This document shows, one piece after another, positions 41,355 to 50,489 of a DNA stretch of 64,000 bases. The position numbers and the translations under genes were made by a program. The notes under the pieces were generated by a model. The model was not told the origin of the DNA. It saw only the letters and a program-made list of their open reading frames with translations, and made no database searches. Source of the stretch: Prorocentrum cordatum (taxonomy: Eukaryota > Sar > Dinophyceae > Prorocentrales > Prorocentraceae); the NCBI GenBank assembly GCA_963575745.1, contig CAUYUJ010020580.1, forward strand, positions 90,169 through 154,168, in the 5' to 3' direction. The stretch's first letter is position 1, and each line of letters begins with the position of its first letter.

Positions 41355-42769
41355 AATTGGCTCATCGGAGGAACCCATCAGCAGGATTATGGGCGTTCGT
41401 TGACGATACGGTGGTCAGATTCGAGGGAAGCGTCGACGCGGTAAGCGAGCAGCTGGTGGAGGTCTCTACTGATATTTGCATGGGACTGGTTAGACAGAGA
41501 ATGACAATATCGGAGAAGACGACAGTGATCGGCTCCGACCTGGAACAAGCGAAGAAGGCAGCGGAGCGATTACTACGTCGAGGTATACCAGCTAAAGCTA
41601 CGGGGGTGGCAACGGACCTGGGGCTGGACACTGCTGGCGGAAGGAAAAGGGTTACGACGAAGAGTAAGCACACACAAGACAAGGCGCGTAAGAGGTTCGC
41701 CATCATTGTCAAGCTTAGGAGAATCGCTGCGCTGAAGAAGGAGTCCAAAGGCCTCTACAATGCGGGGGCGCTGCCACAAGCGATCTGCGGGCAGCAGACC
41801 TTTGGAATGTCCAAGCAGGAGATCGCACAACTTCGTCGCCAGGCTGGCAAAGTGGCAGGAGGTAGTGCAGGAGGACGCTGTCTCACGACCACGCTGGGCA
41901 TGGAGTTGGGGCTTCGCGACCCTGCCGTGGATATTCGTTTGGGCGTGGTACGTGAATGGATTGGTATGTGGCAGAGGTTCCCGCACATTCATCGTCGAGT
42001 TGCTAAGGCGTGGCATGCCATTAAATCAAGGTTACTTCGTTTGGGGGCGAAGCGATGGCGAGCAGCACGTGGACCTACAGGCGCTCTCATTGCCACACTG
42101 ATGGATGCAGGATGGACACCCACGACAGCGACACGGTGGCTTCGCCCTGGAGTGGGTGAGATGGAGATGCGGGAGCTGCCGGCCTCCGAGGACGGCACCT
42201 TTGTCGACGCGGGTTGCTTCGAGGAGCTGCTAGACGACTTGGAGGGCGACCTGAGGAGAGATCTGTGGACGGAGGCCGCCAAGCACGAGTGCGGCGTCAA
42301 CCTGCAGGCGGGCGGCGATCTGTGGCTCATCGTCATGGAGCAGCGGCGGTTCGAGCGCAAGGGTATGCTCGACCAGCTGGCGCTCAACGTGACGGTGGTC
42401 GCTGGCGGCCAGTGGCCGCGAGTCCGTAGCAGTGAAAAAGGATATCAGGTCCCAGTCGAGTGCCCGAGATGTAAAGCCGCCCCCGAAACCTTGAGGCACA
42501 GGATTTGGGGATGTTCTAGTAACACGGAGCACGAGGATTTTACTAAGAGCGAACCTTTAGTAGCTGCAGCACTAGTGCAAGCAGAAGCTGAGCCAGCCTT
42601 ATGGCTGCGTGGCCTTCCCCCGACTCGCCTCACTCACCCCCTCTTCGAGGAAGGGCGTCTGGAGGGGCGGGGGCTCAGGTTGGGCGGGAGGGATGACTTT
42701 GAAGCCTCTCGAGGAAGCGACGGGATTTTAAAGATTTGCGGCGACGGCTCGGGGGGGCGTTTTTTCTGA
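41340..42769 (+). CDS. LINE ORF2, part 2: RT motif C, thumb and CCHC finger
   Basis: Continues part 1 in another frame. WAFVDDTVVRFEGS near 41390-41420 is RT motif C with the two catalytic Asp. The thumb/connection region follows (ADLG-like VATDLGLDTAGGRKR, KRFAIIVKLRRIA, GALPQAICGQQTFGMS). CPRCKAAPETLRHRIWGC at about 42460-42513 is a CX2CX8HX4C zinc finger of the kind found between RT and RNase H in many LINEs. It ends at ILKICGDGSGG, the first RNase H motif, where a homopolymer (GGGGGGG, then TTTTTT) shifts the frame into a TGA at 42767-42769. Confidence 0.87.
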
Positions 42770-44010
42770 TGACCCCAGGCGACGACGCTGCGGGTCTGCT
42801 AGTTGTTCCCTGAGATGGTCCCAGGGTGTGCTGGATTTGCAAGCAGCGTTGTCTCGCCCCCTGCGCGGAGCCCGCCAGACCGTCCCGCGCTCCGAGATCC
42901 AGGCTTTTTGCATGGCCTTAGAGGGGATTTCGGGATCGTTCCTGTCTATAACTGATCATTTATCGGTAGCTCGGAAGTGGCGCAAAACAAATGGAGAACC
43001 CCCGCCCGACAGGGGCTAATGAAGACCTCTGGACCAGGGCCCGAGAGGCCTGGCGCCTCAGGCCAGACACCGCCACTGTCGAAGTACAGTGGGCACCCTC
43101 TCATGCAGATGAATCCCCTGAGCTGCTGGTGGCAGACCAACAGCTAGAGACTGCGGCAGGCAACGCAGCGGCGGATATTTGGGCGAGGGAGGGGGCGGAG
43201 CTGGCGTGGGAGTTCGGGCTGGTGGGGGAAAATCCGCAGACGGACCGAATAGATGCCATCGCCAGTCTTGTGCGACGCCGCGCGAGAAAAACGCTGGCCG
43301 AGTCAGCGAATGTAGAAGTGCAAGCGAAAGGCGAACGCAAGGCTGCTGCCAAGCGATTGCCCGCCAACCTGAAAGCTCGAGCGGTCCGAGAGTCGGCCCA
43401 CAGCATTGTGAAGGCTGGCGCGGGCTGGAGATGCACCGTGTGTGATCAGGTGGCGCCAGGCTCCAGGCTGCTCAAGCTTGCGGCCACCCCTTGCGCAGGC
43501 AGGGCCCTCCCTGAGGGAAGTCGGCCACCCGAGGTCCAGCAGGCCCCCCATAGGTTCGTTTCGGGGGCCCTGGAATTTCATGAGACCCACGCTATGTTTT
43601 ACGTGGACAAGTGGTTTATGCATGCCTGCAGTAAGTGTGGTCGCTTCGCGACAGTGGATGATAGACACATCAGGAAGCGTTGCGAAGGTCTGACCCCTAG
43701 GGGGTCAGAGAATTTGGCGAGAATTCGGAAGGGTGCTTACCCGAGGAGAGAGGGGCCCCCACAAGCCGTTGTGGAAGCAATGGCGGCGCGCGATGGTGAG
43801 AGGGTGTCGTCTCTCGTCGTTCGGTCGTATTCCGAGGGTGCTGCGCCTGGGGGCTCCTCCTCCGACCCTCCCCCACCGCCCATCCCCGCGGAGGCAAGGC
43901 CCGCCGCGCAGGCCAGTCGCGGAGTTCGGAGAGGAGCGGAGGCTCTTCGACGAGAGCCGCCCAATTTTGTTGGGGCGGTGGGAGGAGAGGATTCAGGAAG
44001 TTCAGATTAA
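42770..44010 (+). CDS. LINE ORF2, part 3: RNase H and C-terminal finger
   Basis: After the homopolymer the coding frame continues to a stop at 43017-43019 and then in a third frame (42991-44010). RNase H motifs in order: DGSGG (part 2), SDDPRRRRCG, RSEIQAFCMAL (Glu), SITDHLSVARKW (Asp), VEVQWAPSHADE (His) and ETAAGNAAADIWA (Asp). All four expected acidic positions and the His are present. Beyond it lie WRCTVC and a second finger-like block HACSKCGRFATVDDRHIRKRC, then a Pro/Arg-rich tail to 44010. RNase H removes the RNA strand after first-strand synthesis. The frame change lies between the SITDHLS motif and the His motif. Confidence 0.8.
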
Positions 44011-44079
44011 CCCCTTGTGGGTTAATGGTTTGTGGTTTGTAGGACAGAGGTCCGTTCTCATAGCATTCCCATAGCATTC

Positions 44080-44163
44080 CTCCTCCTCCTCCTCCTCCTC
44101 CTCCTCCTCCTCCTCCCCCTCCTCTTCCTCCTCCTCCTCCTCCTCCTCCTCCTCCTCATCCTC
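44080..44163 (+). repeat. (TCC)n at the LINE 3' end
   Basis: About 28 TCC units, with CCC and TTC variants, directly following the last LINE-specific word AGCATT. Confidence 0.95.
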
Positions 44164-44600
44164 CAAGTGTTTCTTCCGGGGTGCCGGCGGAATGGCGCAC
44201 GTGAGCCTCCAGGATCATAGGTCCCCGAGTTGATTGCGTCGGTCAGCTCGCTGGGCTTCTCAACCAGCCCGGCTCTGACCGCGGGCTCCTGGGATGAAAA
44301 AACACAGAAACACCGATGCCGCTACTCCAGATTCCGTAATCAAAGGGAGGGGGTCTGGACCCTCCAAGACAAGCCACTTCAGACCTCCCCCGTGGGAGAA
44401 CCCTCCAAAACATCGTCCCCAGACCCCCCCCAGGCCCTCCAAGATAGCCTGGAAGAGACCCCCCCCCGAAACGAGACCCCCCTCCCTTTACTACGAAACC
44501 TGGAGTACTCTCTGGACCCCTCTCGGGGAGCGCTCCGACCGGAAGCTCGAGGCGAGGCCAGCCGCTGCGACCAGGGGCCCGCCACGCCGGGCGGCGGCAT
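44164..44600. other. No recognised gene; likely 3' side of the dioxygenase gene
   Basis: Contains C-run-rich sequence (CCCCCCC at 44425-44470). The minus-strand frame from exon 3 runs into it, but G/C homopolymers make the true end unclear. Confidence 0.4.
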
Positions 44601-44765
44601 CGGCCCCGCCTCCCCCCCCCGAGCTCCAGGCCGCCCCGCACCGCCCCGGGGCGCACGTCGCCCCAGAGCGCGCGGAACTCGGGCGTGTCGGGGAGCTCGC
44701 GCGAGTTGCGCGGCGAGAGCCACATGCGGAACAGCAGCCTTCCGCGGAACGCATCCGTGCGCCAC
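44601..44765 (-). CDS. TauD/TfdA-type dioxygenase, exon 3
   Basis: Minus-strand frame reading DAFRGRLLFRMWLSPRNSR, then ELPDTPEFRALWGDVRPG and AVRGGL. In TauD/TfdA enzymes the conserved C-terminal block is an Arg-containing LLxRLWLSP-like stretch (Arg binds the 2-oxoglutarate carboxylate), followed by RxLP and a WG-rich RGG ending. The match is good in order and spacing. The start is placed at an AG near 44765 and the end is uncertain because a run of seven or more G follows RGGLE. Confidence 0.65.
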
Positions 44766-44882
44766 CGGCTCTCCTGGCCACCGTGCGCACACACACGCCT
44801 CCCGCGGCCGCGGCCGCCGGAGGGCCTGCACGCACCCTCCGTGGGGCCCGGGGCGGTCCTGGCCAGGCACTGTGGTGGTGTA

Positions 44883-45070
44883 CGGCAGGTTCGTGTCGTG
44901 TCGACCCCGGCGTTGGCTCCTGACGCCGCGGGGATCGTTCGACCCTGAACGGTCGGCCGTTTCCGAAGCTTCAGATCGTTCAGCATCGACCGACTCGGGG
45001 TCGCCAGCGGCGTCCGACGTTGAACGCTGGCGGCGGGGTCGCCGCCGGTCGGCACGACGCGAACCTACCG
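44883..45070. mobile_element. Family 2 palindromic element, copy 1 (188 bp)
   Basis: Ends CGGCAGGTTCGTGTCGTG and CACGACGCGAACCTACCG; TA on both sides (44881-44882, 45071-45072). Copy 2 at 57198-57385 has exactly the same length. Internal GTTCGACCCTGAACG-like palindromes. It lies between dioxygenase exons 2 and 3, and its edge supplies the TAG that ends the exon 2 reading frame. Confidence 0.85.
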
Positions 45071-45072
45071 TA

Positions 45073-45601
45073 TAGATGCCTTCTGCGGAAACCTCCCCAG
45101 GCTTGCATCGTCCTGGTCGCCCTCGTACTTCCAAGCGGTGCGGCCATGGTAGACCAAGTGGTTGTTCAGGAACGTCATCTGTCCCGGCTCCTGCAGGAAA
45201 TCGTGGCCGACCTCCAGGCCGATCTCCTCAAGAAGATCTATAGCCTCCAATTCTTCAGGCAGCAGCTTGCGCACGCCCGGGCACAACTGCGCGTTCTCAA
45301 TGTATGACGGCGAGATCTGGGTGGTAAACTTGCCCTTGTGCACTGCCCAGACTGGCAAGTCGGAGATGCCTGCCTCCCAGATGCGTGGGATGGGGCTGTA
45401 GAGGTATGGCACCAGGTGAGGGTGCATCTCCAGCATCTTGTCGTGGATGGTCACGGCCGAGGCGATCCTGGACCGCCCACCAGCGGCCGCCGTGCGGATG
45501 GACAGCAGCGAGAGAACATCACACCGGTCGGTGTGCAAGCGGAAGTGCGCCGGCCCCCGCCCGCTCGGGGTGAGAAGGCGCGCGAGGTGTTTGGCTGTCA
45601 A
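45073..45601 (-). CDS. TauD/TfdA-type dioxygenase, exon 2
   Basis: Holds the iron site: HFRLHTDRCDVLSLLS (the HxD pair) and LNNHLVYHGRTAW (the distal His). IPRIWEAGISDLPVWAVHKG and LGLEVGHDFLQEPGQ-type text between them fits the family. Known members use Fe(II) and 2-oxoglutarate to hydroxylate small molecules; the substrate here cannot be told. The 5' end is at an AG such as CCCCGAG near 45570. The 3' end must lie before the family 2 element at 45072. Confidence 0.8.
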
Positions 45602-46420
45602 TCCTCTCTCCCGGTTCCCTATCCCCCGAGTCCACGGTCTAACTTGAGGGCGGGGGGGCCCAGGCGGATGTGCGCGTGGGGAGGTGGGATGACGAGGTCA
45701 TCAGTGCACGCCTGGGTCCCTGAGAGGCTCCCCCCTCCAGGCAAAAACACGATCCATGGAAATTGCTCGAACGGCCCAACACGGCTCCCATGAGGTCCAG
45801 GATAGCCCCAGCATGGCCCCACAGAACCCCCAAGATGGGCCTCGACGACATCCACGATGGCCGCAGCATTGCCGTACCCAATGCGCCGCGGATGGCCTCG
45901 AGGTGCGATAAGCTGCGAAATCCTTACATTCTGACTCCAAGATGAGCTTCCCACGAACTAGGTCTGAGGAGCGCCCAAGCGGGCCCGTACATGACCTACA
46001 AGACTACCCCAAGACACTTCCAAGAGGACCCCTGGACGCTCACAGACGGATTTAACCTTCTCCAGAACGGCTAGAATTGCCAGGGGCGTCAAGAAGGCAC
46101 CAAGAGGCCCCAAGAGGACCCGAGTTATCCGACGAGGGCCCCAGGGGAGACGACAAAAAGTGCTCAAGGAGGGCCCCTAACGGCCCAAGTGTGCGGCCAC
46201 GTGCGTCGAGGCAATACCACCGAGCATTCGCTGATTGGGAGGTGTAGCTGTTAGGTTTTCCATGGTCGTCGTCGTCGTCCTCCTCAGTCTCTCCGTCTCC
46301 TCCTCCCCTCGTCCTCATCGTCACTATCCTCATGGGCCTCGCACGTCCCAAGACAATGCCACGAACCTCGTCTTCTTGGATCCGGCAGAATGGTGTGAAC
46401 CTCTGGGCTAATTGTTCGCC
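45572..46420 (-). other. Intron 1 of the dioxygenase gene, with CTTGG array
   Basis: Separates exons 1 and 2. One in-frame joint is a GA...AG intron (5' GAACAATTAG after codon bases GC; 3' CCCCGAG before CGGGCGG), giving KQAGRG then HFRLHTD. Dinoflagellate introns are known to use GC and GA donors as well as GT. Other joints are possible. The middle (about 45770-46190) is a CTTGG array on the gene's sense strand, and GTC repeats lie near 46265. Confidence 0.5.
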
Positions 46421-46899
46421 TGCTTGCCCGCGAGCGGCGTGTTGCCGTGCATCTCCGCCTTGATCTTCCCGAGAGGCATGCCGTAGCCGCGGCTCCTGGA
46501 GCGCAAGCCCGCCGAGGACTGCGGCACCCACTGGCCCACGTACGCGCACATGCCCTGGTAGAGCACGCTGAGCTCTGCCTCCGAGTACTTCTCCACCGGA
46601 ACGTTCGCGATCATAGCGCACCCCTTGCTCTCGAGCTCCTCGCTGAGCTCCGCCAGCGTCGCCGCCACCGCGCCGAGCTGGAAGTTCTCCTGCGACACGT
46701 TGACGGCGATGTCGCCGTCCCACGAGAGGTCCCCCGACTTCAGGGCGGACGCCATGGCCGCCTCGAGCTCGTCGAGTTCGCCCTTGGAGAACTCATAGCC
46801 CCAGAACTTGTTCTTCACCAAGTCCCAGCCCATCCATGCCGAAGGGCCCCCAATTTTTGGATACGCATCGCAACTGGGAGCCTGCTGAGTATCGTTCAA
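46408..46899 (-). CDS. TauD/TfdA-type dioxygenase, exon 1 (N-terminal part)
   Basis: Reads IGGPSAWMGWDLVKNKFWGY, then SKGELDELEAAMASALKSG, then GKIKAEMHGNTPLAGKQ, matching the start of TauD/TfdA-like proteins (G-P-A-W, then an EL-rich helix). The nominal TTG start at 46897-46899 lies inside the edge of a palindromic element (46893-47068), so the true 5' end is probably an acceptor such as ACTCAG near 46885, and a further upstream exon is likely. The reading frame ends KQANN then TAG at the presumed intron. Confidence 0.72.
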   Translation of the reverse strand: MNDTQQAPSCDAYPKIGGPSAWMGWDLVKNKFWGYEFSKGELDELEAAMASALKSGDLSWDGDIAVNVSQENFQLGAVAATLAELSEELESKGCAMIANVPVEKYSEAELSVLYQGMCAYVGQWVPQSSAGLRSRSRGYGMPLGKIKAEMHGNTPLAGKQANN

Positions 46900-47068
46900 C
46901 CGATCCCCATCCCCAGCGGCGCGGCCTGGGCCTCGCTGGCCGATTTACCCCCCTAGATGGGGATGTAGGTCGTTCTCTTCGGGTTTCGAGGGGTGCATCC
47001 CCAACTGGGGTGGTAATTCGGCGGGGGTCTCGAAGGGGATGGGGATGGGGTCGGAGATCGTTGGAACG
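46893..47068. mobile_element. Palindromic element beside dioxygenase exon 1 (176 bp)
   Basis: Ends CGTTCAACCGATC and GATCGTTGGAACG, with AT on both sides (46891-46892, 47069-47070) and inner CCCCATCCCC/GGGGATGGGG complements. No coding capacity. The duplication could be read as AT, but the ends are imperfect. Confidence 0.55.
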
Positions 47069-47070
47069 AT

Positions 47071-47417
47071 GCTGACCTGCTGACCTGCGTCGAGAACTCG
47101 ACCCGTCGAGCACCGTCGACCAGCCGGGGCACCAGCCGGGACCACGCCACGCGCGCCACCCGCACGGTGCACCCGCTCGGCCGTCGTGCGGCGGCAGGCG
47201 GCCCGGACAGCCTTGGATACGAGGCCCTTGGGCACCATTCCTGGATGACCCCTTGATTCTCGTTTGAGGCCTAGACGTGGGCACCAACACCAACACAGGG
47301 GGTTGCCTCCACATGGGGAAGACGGTCCTAGGTCCTAAATTTCAGTGCTGGTGGCAATGTTTCGGTCGCCTTGGAAGCCAGAACATTACCACCATCACCG
47401 AGATCGGGATCTTCTTT
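47071..47417. other. No gene recognised
   Basis: GC-rich sequence. CACCAACACCAACAC near 47283 is roughly complementary to TATTGGTGCTGGTGTCAC near 47635, an outer shell of the palindrome described next. Confidence 0.4.
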
Positions 47418-47606
47418 GACGAACCAACAACACACACACCCATACCCATAGGGGGGTCGGAGAGGGCTATGGGTGCGTGTTGTCGGATGGGGGTCCCCGT
47501 TCGAACGGGAGCGTTCCCCAGGGTCCGACAACCCGCACCCATACCCATAGCCAGTCCCCCTCCCAGCAACCCCCCTGTGGGTATGGGTGTGTGTTGTTCG
47601 TTCGTC
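47418..47606. mobile_element. Nested palindromic element (189 bp)
   Basis: The left arm GACGAACCAACAACACACAC continues into CCCATACCCATAGGGGGG and is complementary over about 42 bp to the right arm, CCCCCCTGTGGGTATGGG then TTGTTCGTTCGTC. An inner palindrome pairs CTATGGGTGCG...TTGTCGGA with TCCGACAA...CCCATAG. MITE-like, with no coding capacity. Confidence 0.72.
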
Positions 47607-47759
47607 ATTCTTCCCTCGGCAGATGCACACCGCCGATATTGGTGCTGGTGTCACTCTCTGGGCCTGCGATCTCGGGCGGATGGCAGGGCGAGAGGGGGCC
47701 TGGACTGCTCGGTGAGGCCGCGGTGCTCGAGGCGCTCCTCGAACAACTCGAGCAGCAAA

Positions 47760-47937
47760 TGCAGTCGGAGCGTTGACCTAAGGAACGATCAAGAAGGAAC
47801 GAGGCCCCTTTTCTCGAGAAGTTAAACTTCGAGTTCCCATCGAAAGCATAAGGAAAACCTGAGGCAGGCTGTCAAACGATGAAGGAACACGGCGCCCCTC
47901 CCGAACGAGAAGGGTTCCTTCTTCAGCGACCCGACTA
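47760..47937 (+). mobile_element. Family 3 element, copy 3 (diverged)
   Basis: TGCAGTCGGAGCGTTGACC at the left and CCGACTATA at the right. Internal AAGGAACGA, AACTTCGA, GAAGGAACACGG and GGTTCCTTCTTCAG match the copies at 35415 and 36676. The terminal repeats are eroded. Confidence 0.68.
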
Positions 47938-48217
47938 TAGCATCGGTGCTGCGGACAAGCAGTCCCAAGAGTGCGCTGGCCCCACGGACCCAAGGCGCGC
48001 CGGAGCAAGCCAGGGGAGGCACAGCCCGCGCGGCGGAGCGCGAAGTGCGCGCCAGTCACCCGGGAACAAAAGCGCCTCGCGCGCGCGGGGGCGAGAACCT
48101 CCGCGGGGCGCCCGGCCGGCGGAGCCGGGCAGTTCTGCTCGTCCGCGAGGTGCGGAAGCAGCGCCCCAAAGACTGCACAGACGCGGAGCCAGCTCGCGCA
48201 TGCAGAGCGGCTGCGTC
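47938..48217 (+). repeat. GC-rich DNA ending in a 65-bp direct repeat
   Basis: The segment at about 48152-48217 (GAAGCAGCGCCCCAAAG through GCGGCTGCGTC) recurs at 48402-48466 on the other side of the family 1 element. No gene was recognised in the rest. Confidence 0.75.
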
Positions 48218-48402
48218 CCCAGACCCCCTCGCGTTGTGAAAAATTCACGACGGGAGGTTTTTCGCTATCTTCGGTCTCTGAGGGCCCTCACCGGGCCTCA
48301 GGACCGTCAGAAAACGACTCGGGACGAAAAACCGGTCACGGGGAATGGGTCTGGACCTCTGGGGGTCGCGTCATGAAAAAATCTTGACGTCGGGGGTCTG
48401 GG
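48218..48402 (+). mobile_element. Family 1 element, copy B (185 bp)
   Basis: CCCAGACCCCC to GGGGGTCTGGG. Left subterminal hairpin GTTGTGA/TCACGAC; right hairpin GTCATGA/TCTTGAC with one mismatch. No simple 2-bp duplication is visible; instead a 65-bp direct repeat flanks it. Confidence 0.88.
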
Positions 48403-48549
48403 AAAGCAGTGCCCCAAAGACTGCACAGACGCGGAGCCAGCTCGCGCATGCAGAGCGGCTGCGTCAGCTGGCTCTGCAACGCCGTTGGGCGACGCCGGCC
48501 TGCGATGGGCGGGCGTGTGCCGAGAGGTGATCCAAAGGTTCCAGCCAGG

Positions 48550-49360
48550 AGGGCCCCATCCGGAACCCGGAGTCCAGAATCCAGCATGTTGCTGAGGCCT
48601 GGCGCTGGGAGGGAGCTGGCTGGCAGGAATCCGGAATCCGGAATCCGGGATCCTGAACGCTCAAGCGACCTGGCTCGGGAAGAAATGCGAGGAAGGAGGA
48701 GGTCCCATCAGGAATCCGGAATCCTGAATGCTGGTGAGGCCTGGCGCTGGCATGGAGCTGAGCCTGCCGGCCAGCCGAATCCGGAATCCGAAGTCCGGAA
48801 TCCGGAATGCTGACCGAGCTGGCGATGGGGATGAAAGAATGAGGAGGAAATAGGTCCGATCCGGAATCCGGAATCCGGAATCCGGAATCCGAATGCTGCT
48901 GAGGCCTGGCGCTGGGATGGAGCTAAACCTGCCAGCGAGCCGAATCTGGAATCTGGAATACTACTGAGCGCTGGGAGTGACAGAGATGAGGGCAGAGGAA
49001 GTCCCGTCGGAAAACCGGCATCCGGAATGCTGCTGAGGCCTGGCGCTGGGATCGAGCTGAGCCTGCCAGCCAACCGAATATGTAATACGGAATCTGGAAT
49101 CCGAAATCCGGAATGCTACCGAACTGGCGCTGGGGATGACAAAGATGAGGAAGGAAGTCCAACTCGGAATCCGGAATGCTGCTGAGACCTGGCGCTGGGA
49201 TGGAGCTGAGCCTGCGAACCAGCCGAATCCCAAATCTGGATCCCGAACTCCGGAATCCTGCATGCGACAGAGCTGGCGCTGGAGATGCAAGAGAGATGAG
49301 GAGGGAGAACGTCCGATCTGGAATCCGGAAATCCGGAATGCTGCTGAGGCCCGAGGCCGA
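48550..49360 (+). repeat. About 150-bp minisatellite with GGAATCC heptamers
   Basis: About six units of GCTGCTGAGGCCTGGCGCTG plus GGATGGAGCTGAGCCTGCC, at about 48570, 48735, 48892, 49026, 49175 and 49335, separated by (GGAATCC)n runs. The periodic ORFs are repeat products. Confidence 0.88.
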
Positions 49361-49775
49361 CCATGCTCCTGTGGTCTGCCGTGCGGGCCGTGCACCCGTG
49401 TGCTCTGCCATGCTCCTGTGGTCTGCCTTGCTTCTGTGGTCTGCCGTGTTCCTGTGGTCTGCCGTGCTCCTTTGTGGTATGCCGTGCGTGTGGTCTGCCG
49501 TGCTCACGTGACGTGTTTTGCTGTGCTTCTGTGGTCTGCCGTGTTCCTGCGAGGTCCGCCGTACTTCGGTGTGGTCTGCCGTGCTCCTGCCAACTGCTAT
49601 GCTCCTGTGGTCTGCCGTGCTCCTGTGGGCTACCGTGCTCCCGTGCTCCTATGATCTGCAACGTTCCTGCCGTGGTCTGCTATGCTCCTGTGTAGCCTGC
49701 CGTGCTCCCGTGGTATGCCGCACTCCTATGACGTGGGGCGTTCCTGTGAAATCAGCCGTGCTCCTGTGTGTAGCT
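49361..49775 (+). repeat. About 18-bp satellite, TGCTCCTGTGGTCTGCCG
   Basis: About twenty degenerate units with indels. The related CTCTGGTCTGCCGTG satellite lies at 52420-52700. Confidence 0.88.
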
Positions 49776-49799
49776 GTAGATGTGGAAGCGTGGAGCCAA

Positions 49800-50489
49800 C
49801 GAAACAAGGGGAACAAAAAAGTGGGCGGGCCACGTTGGGCCGGAACCCAGGGCCACCAAGGCCCCCATCCACCCAAGGGGCCAAGCGGGGAACGGGCCAG
49901 AGCCTCGGAGCCCCACAGGGCCACGCGCCTGGGGGGCGGAGAGAGCGCGTCAGCGCAATCTCGCTAGACACCTTCTGGTTCTGCGGAGGCCCGTTGGAAG
50001 TTGCTGCCGCCTAGATAGGCGGGCAGACCGCCGCCGCACGCCCTCCACCCCTAAGCTGACTGCTCAACGGGGCCCACGAGGCGCCTCCGCTTGCGCTCCT
50101 CCGCCGCAACCACCTCGTCCGCCCATTCGGGCCACGCCGACCTCGTCCAGGCCGCGTGCCTGCATGGCTTCTGGGCGGCTGATCGCGGCTGCGGCCGGCC
50201 CGCTGGCGACGAGCTCGGCGCGCGGGAGGTGGCCGCCTCTCCCCCGCCCCCCTCGCGGCCAGCGGGTCCGACGGCTGCTGCGGGCGCCGCCTCCCCGGGC
50301 CGCGCGCCGAGCCAGGCCAGGATGTCGCCGCGCAGCTCGCTGGTGGTGTCCAGCTGGCGCGGGGCCTCGATGGCCCTCTCCTTCCCTGCGCGCCCTCCGC
50401 TTGGGTGCTGCCCGCGCTCCCATTGGCGGAGCTCTGGTCTCGACCGCCCTCGCCCTTTGGGGCTCCTTGGGTGGGCAGCTCGGGCACTC
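49800..50489 (-). repeat. GC-rich segmental duplication, copy 1, coding-like remnant
   Basis: GGCGGGCCACGTTGGGCCG, CCAGAGCCTCGGAGCCC and ACAGGGCCACGCGCCTGGGG recur near 52740-52880, and a further part recurs near 53195-53655. On the minus strand both copies can encode ELRGDILAW, SSPAG, ISRPEA and an EERKRRR or EGRKRRR ending. Here a frame change separates LDEVGVA from WADEVVAAEERKRRR. Conservation of the same peptide order in two copies suggests a decayed or unknown gene. Confidence 0.55.

Larger units (their letters stand above)
37720..44079 (+). mobile_element. Non-LTR retrotransposon (LINE), near full length
   Basis: Order: SL (37720-37741), about 150-nt leader, ORF1 (zinc ribbon and coiled coil), ORF2 (APE endonuclease, RT, CCHC finger, RNase H, C-terminal finger), about 70-nt 3' UTR ending in a doubled CATAGCATTCC-like word, then (TCC)n. 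No poly-A. (TCC)n lies on both sides, so the target may have been a TCC microsatellite. Frame breaks occur in ORF1 (one) and ORF2 (three), yet I saw no in-frame stop within the true coding frames. That points to a young copy or to sequencing indels. APE endonuclease plus RNase H on one ORF2 fits the I/Tad-like side of LINE diversity, but I cannot assign a clade. Confidence 0.93.

Noticed and set aside
48550-49775. CRISPR-like array (regular units with variable parts)
   Set aside because: Units are adjacent tandem repeats with heptamer runs, without unique spacers of constant size, and the genome is eukaryotic.
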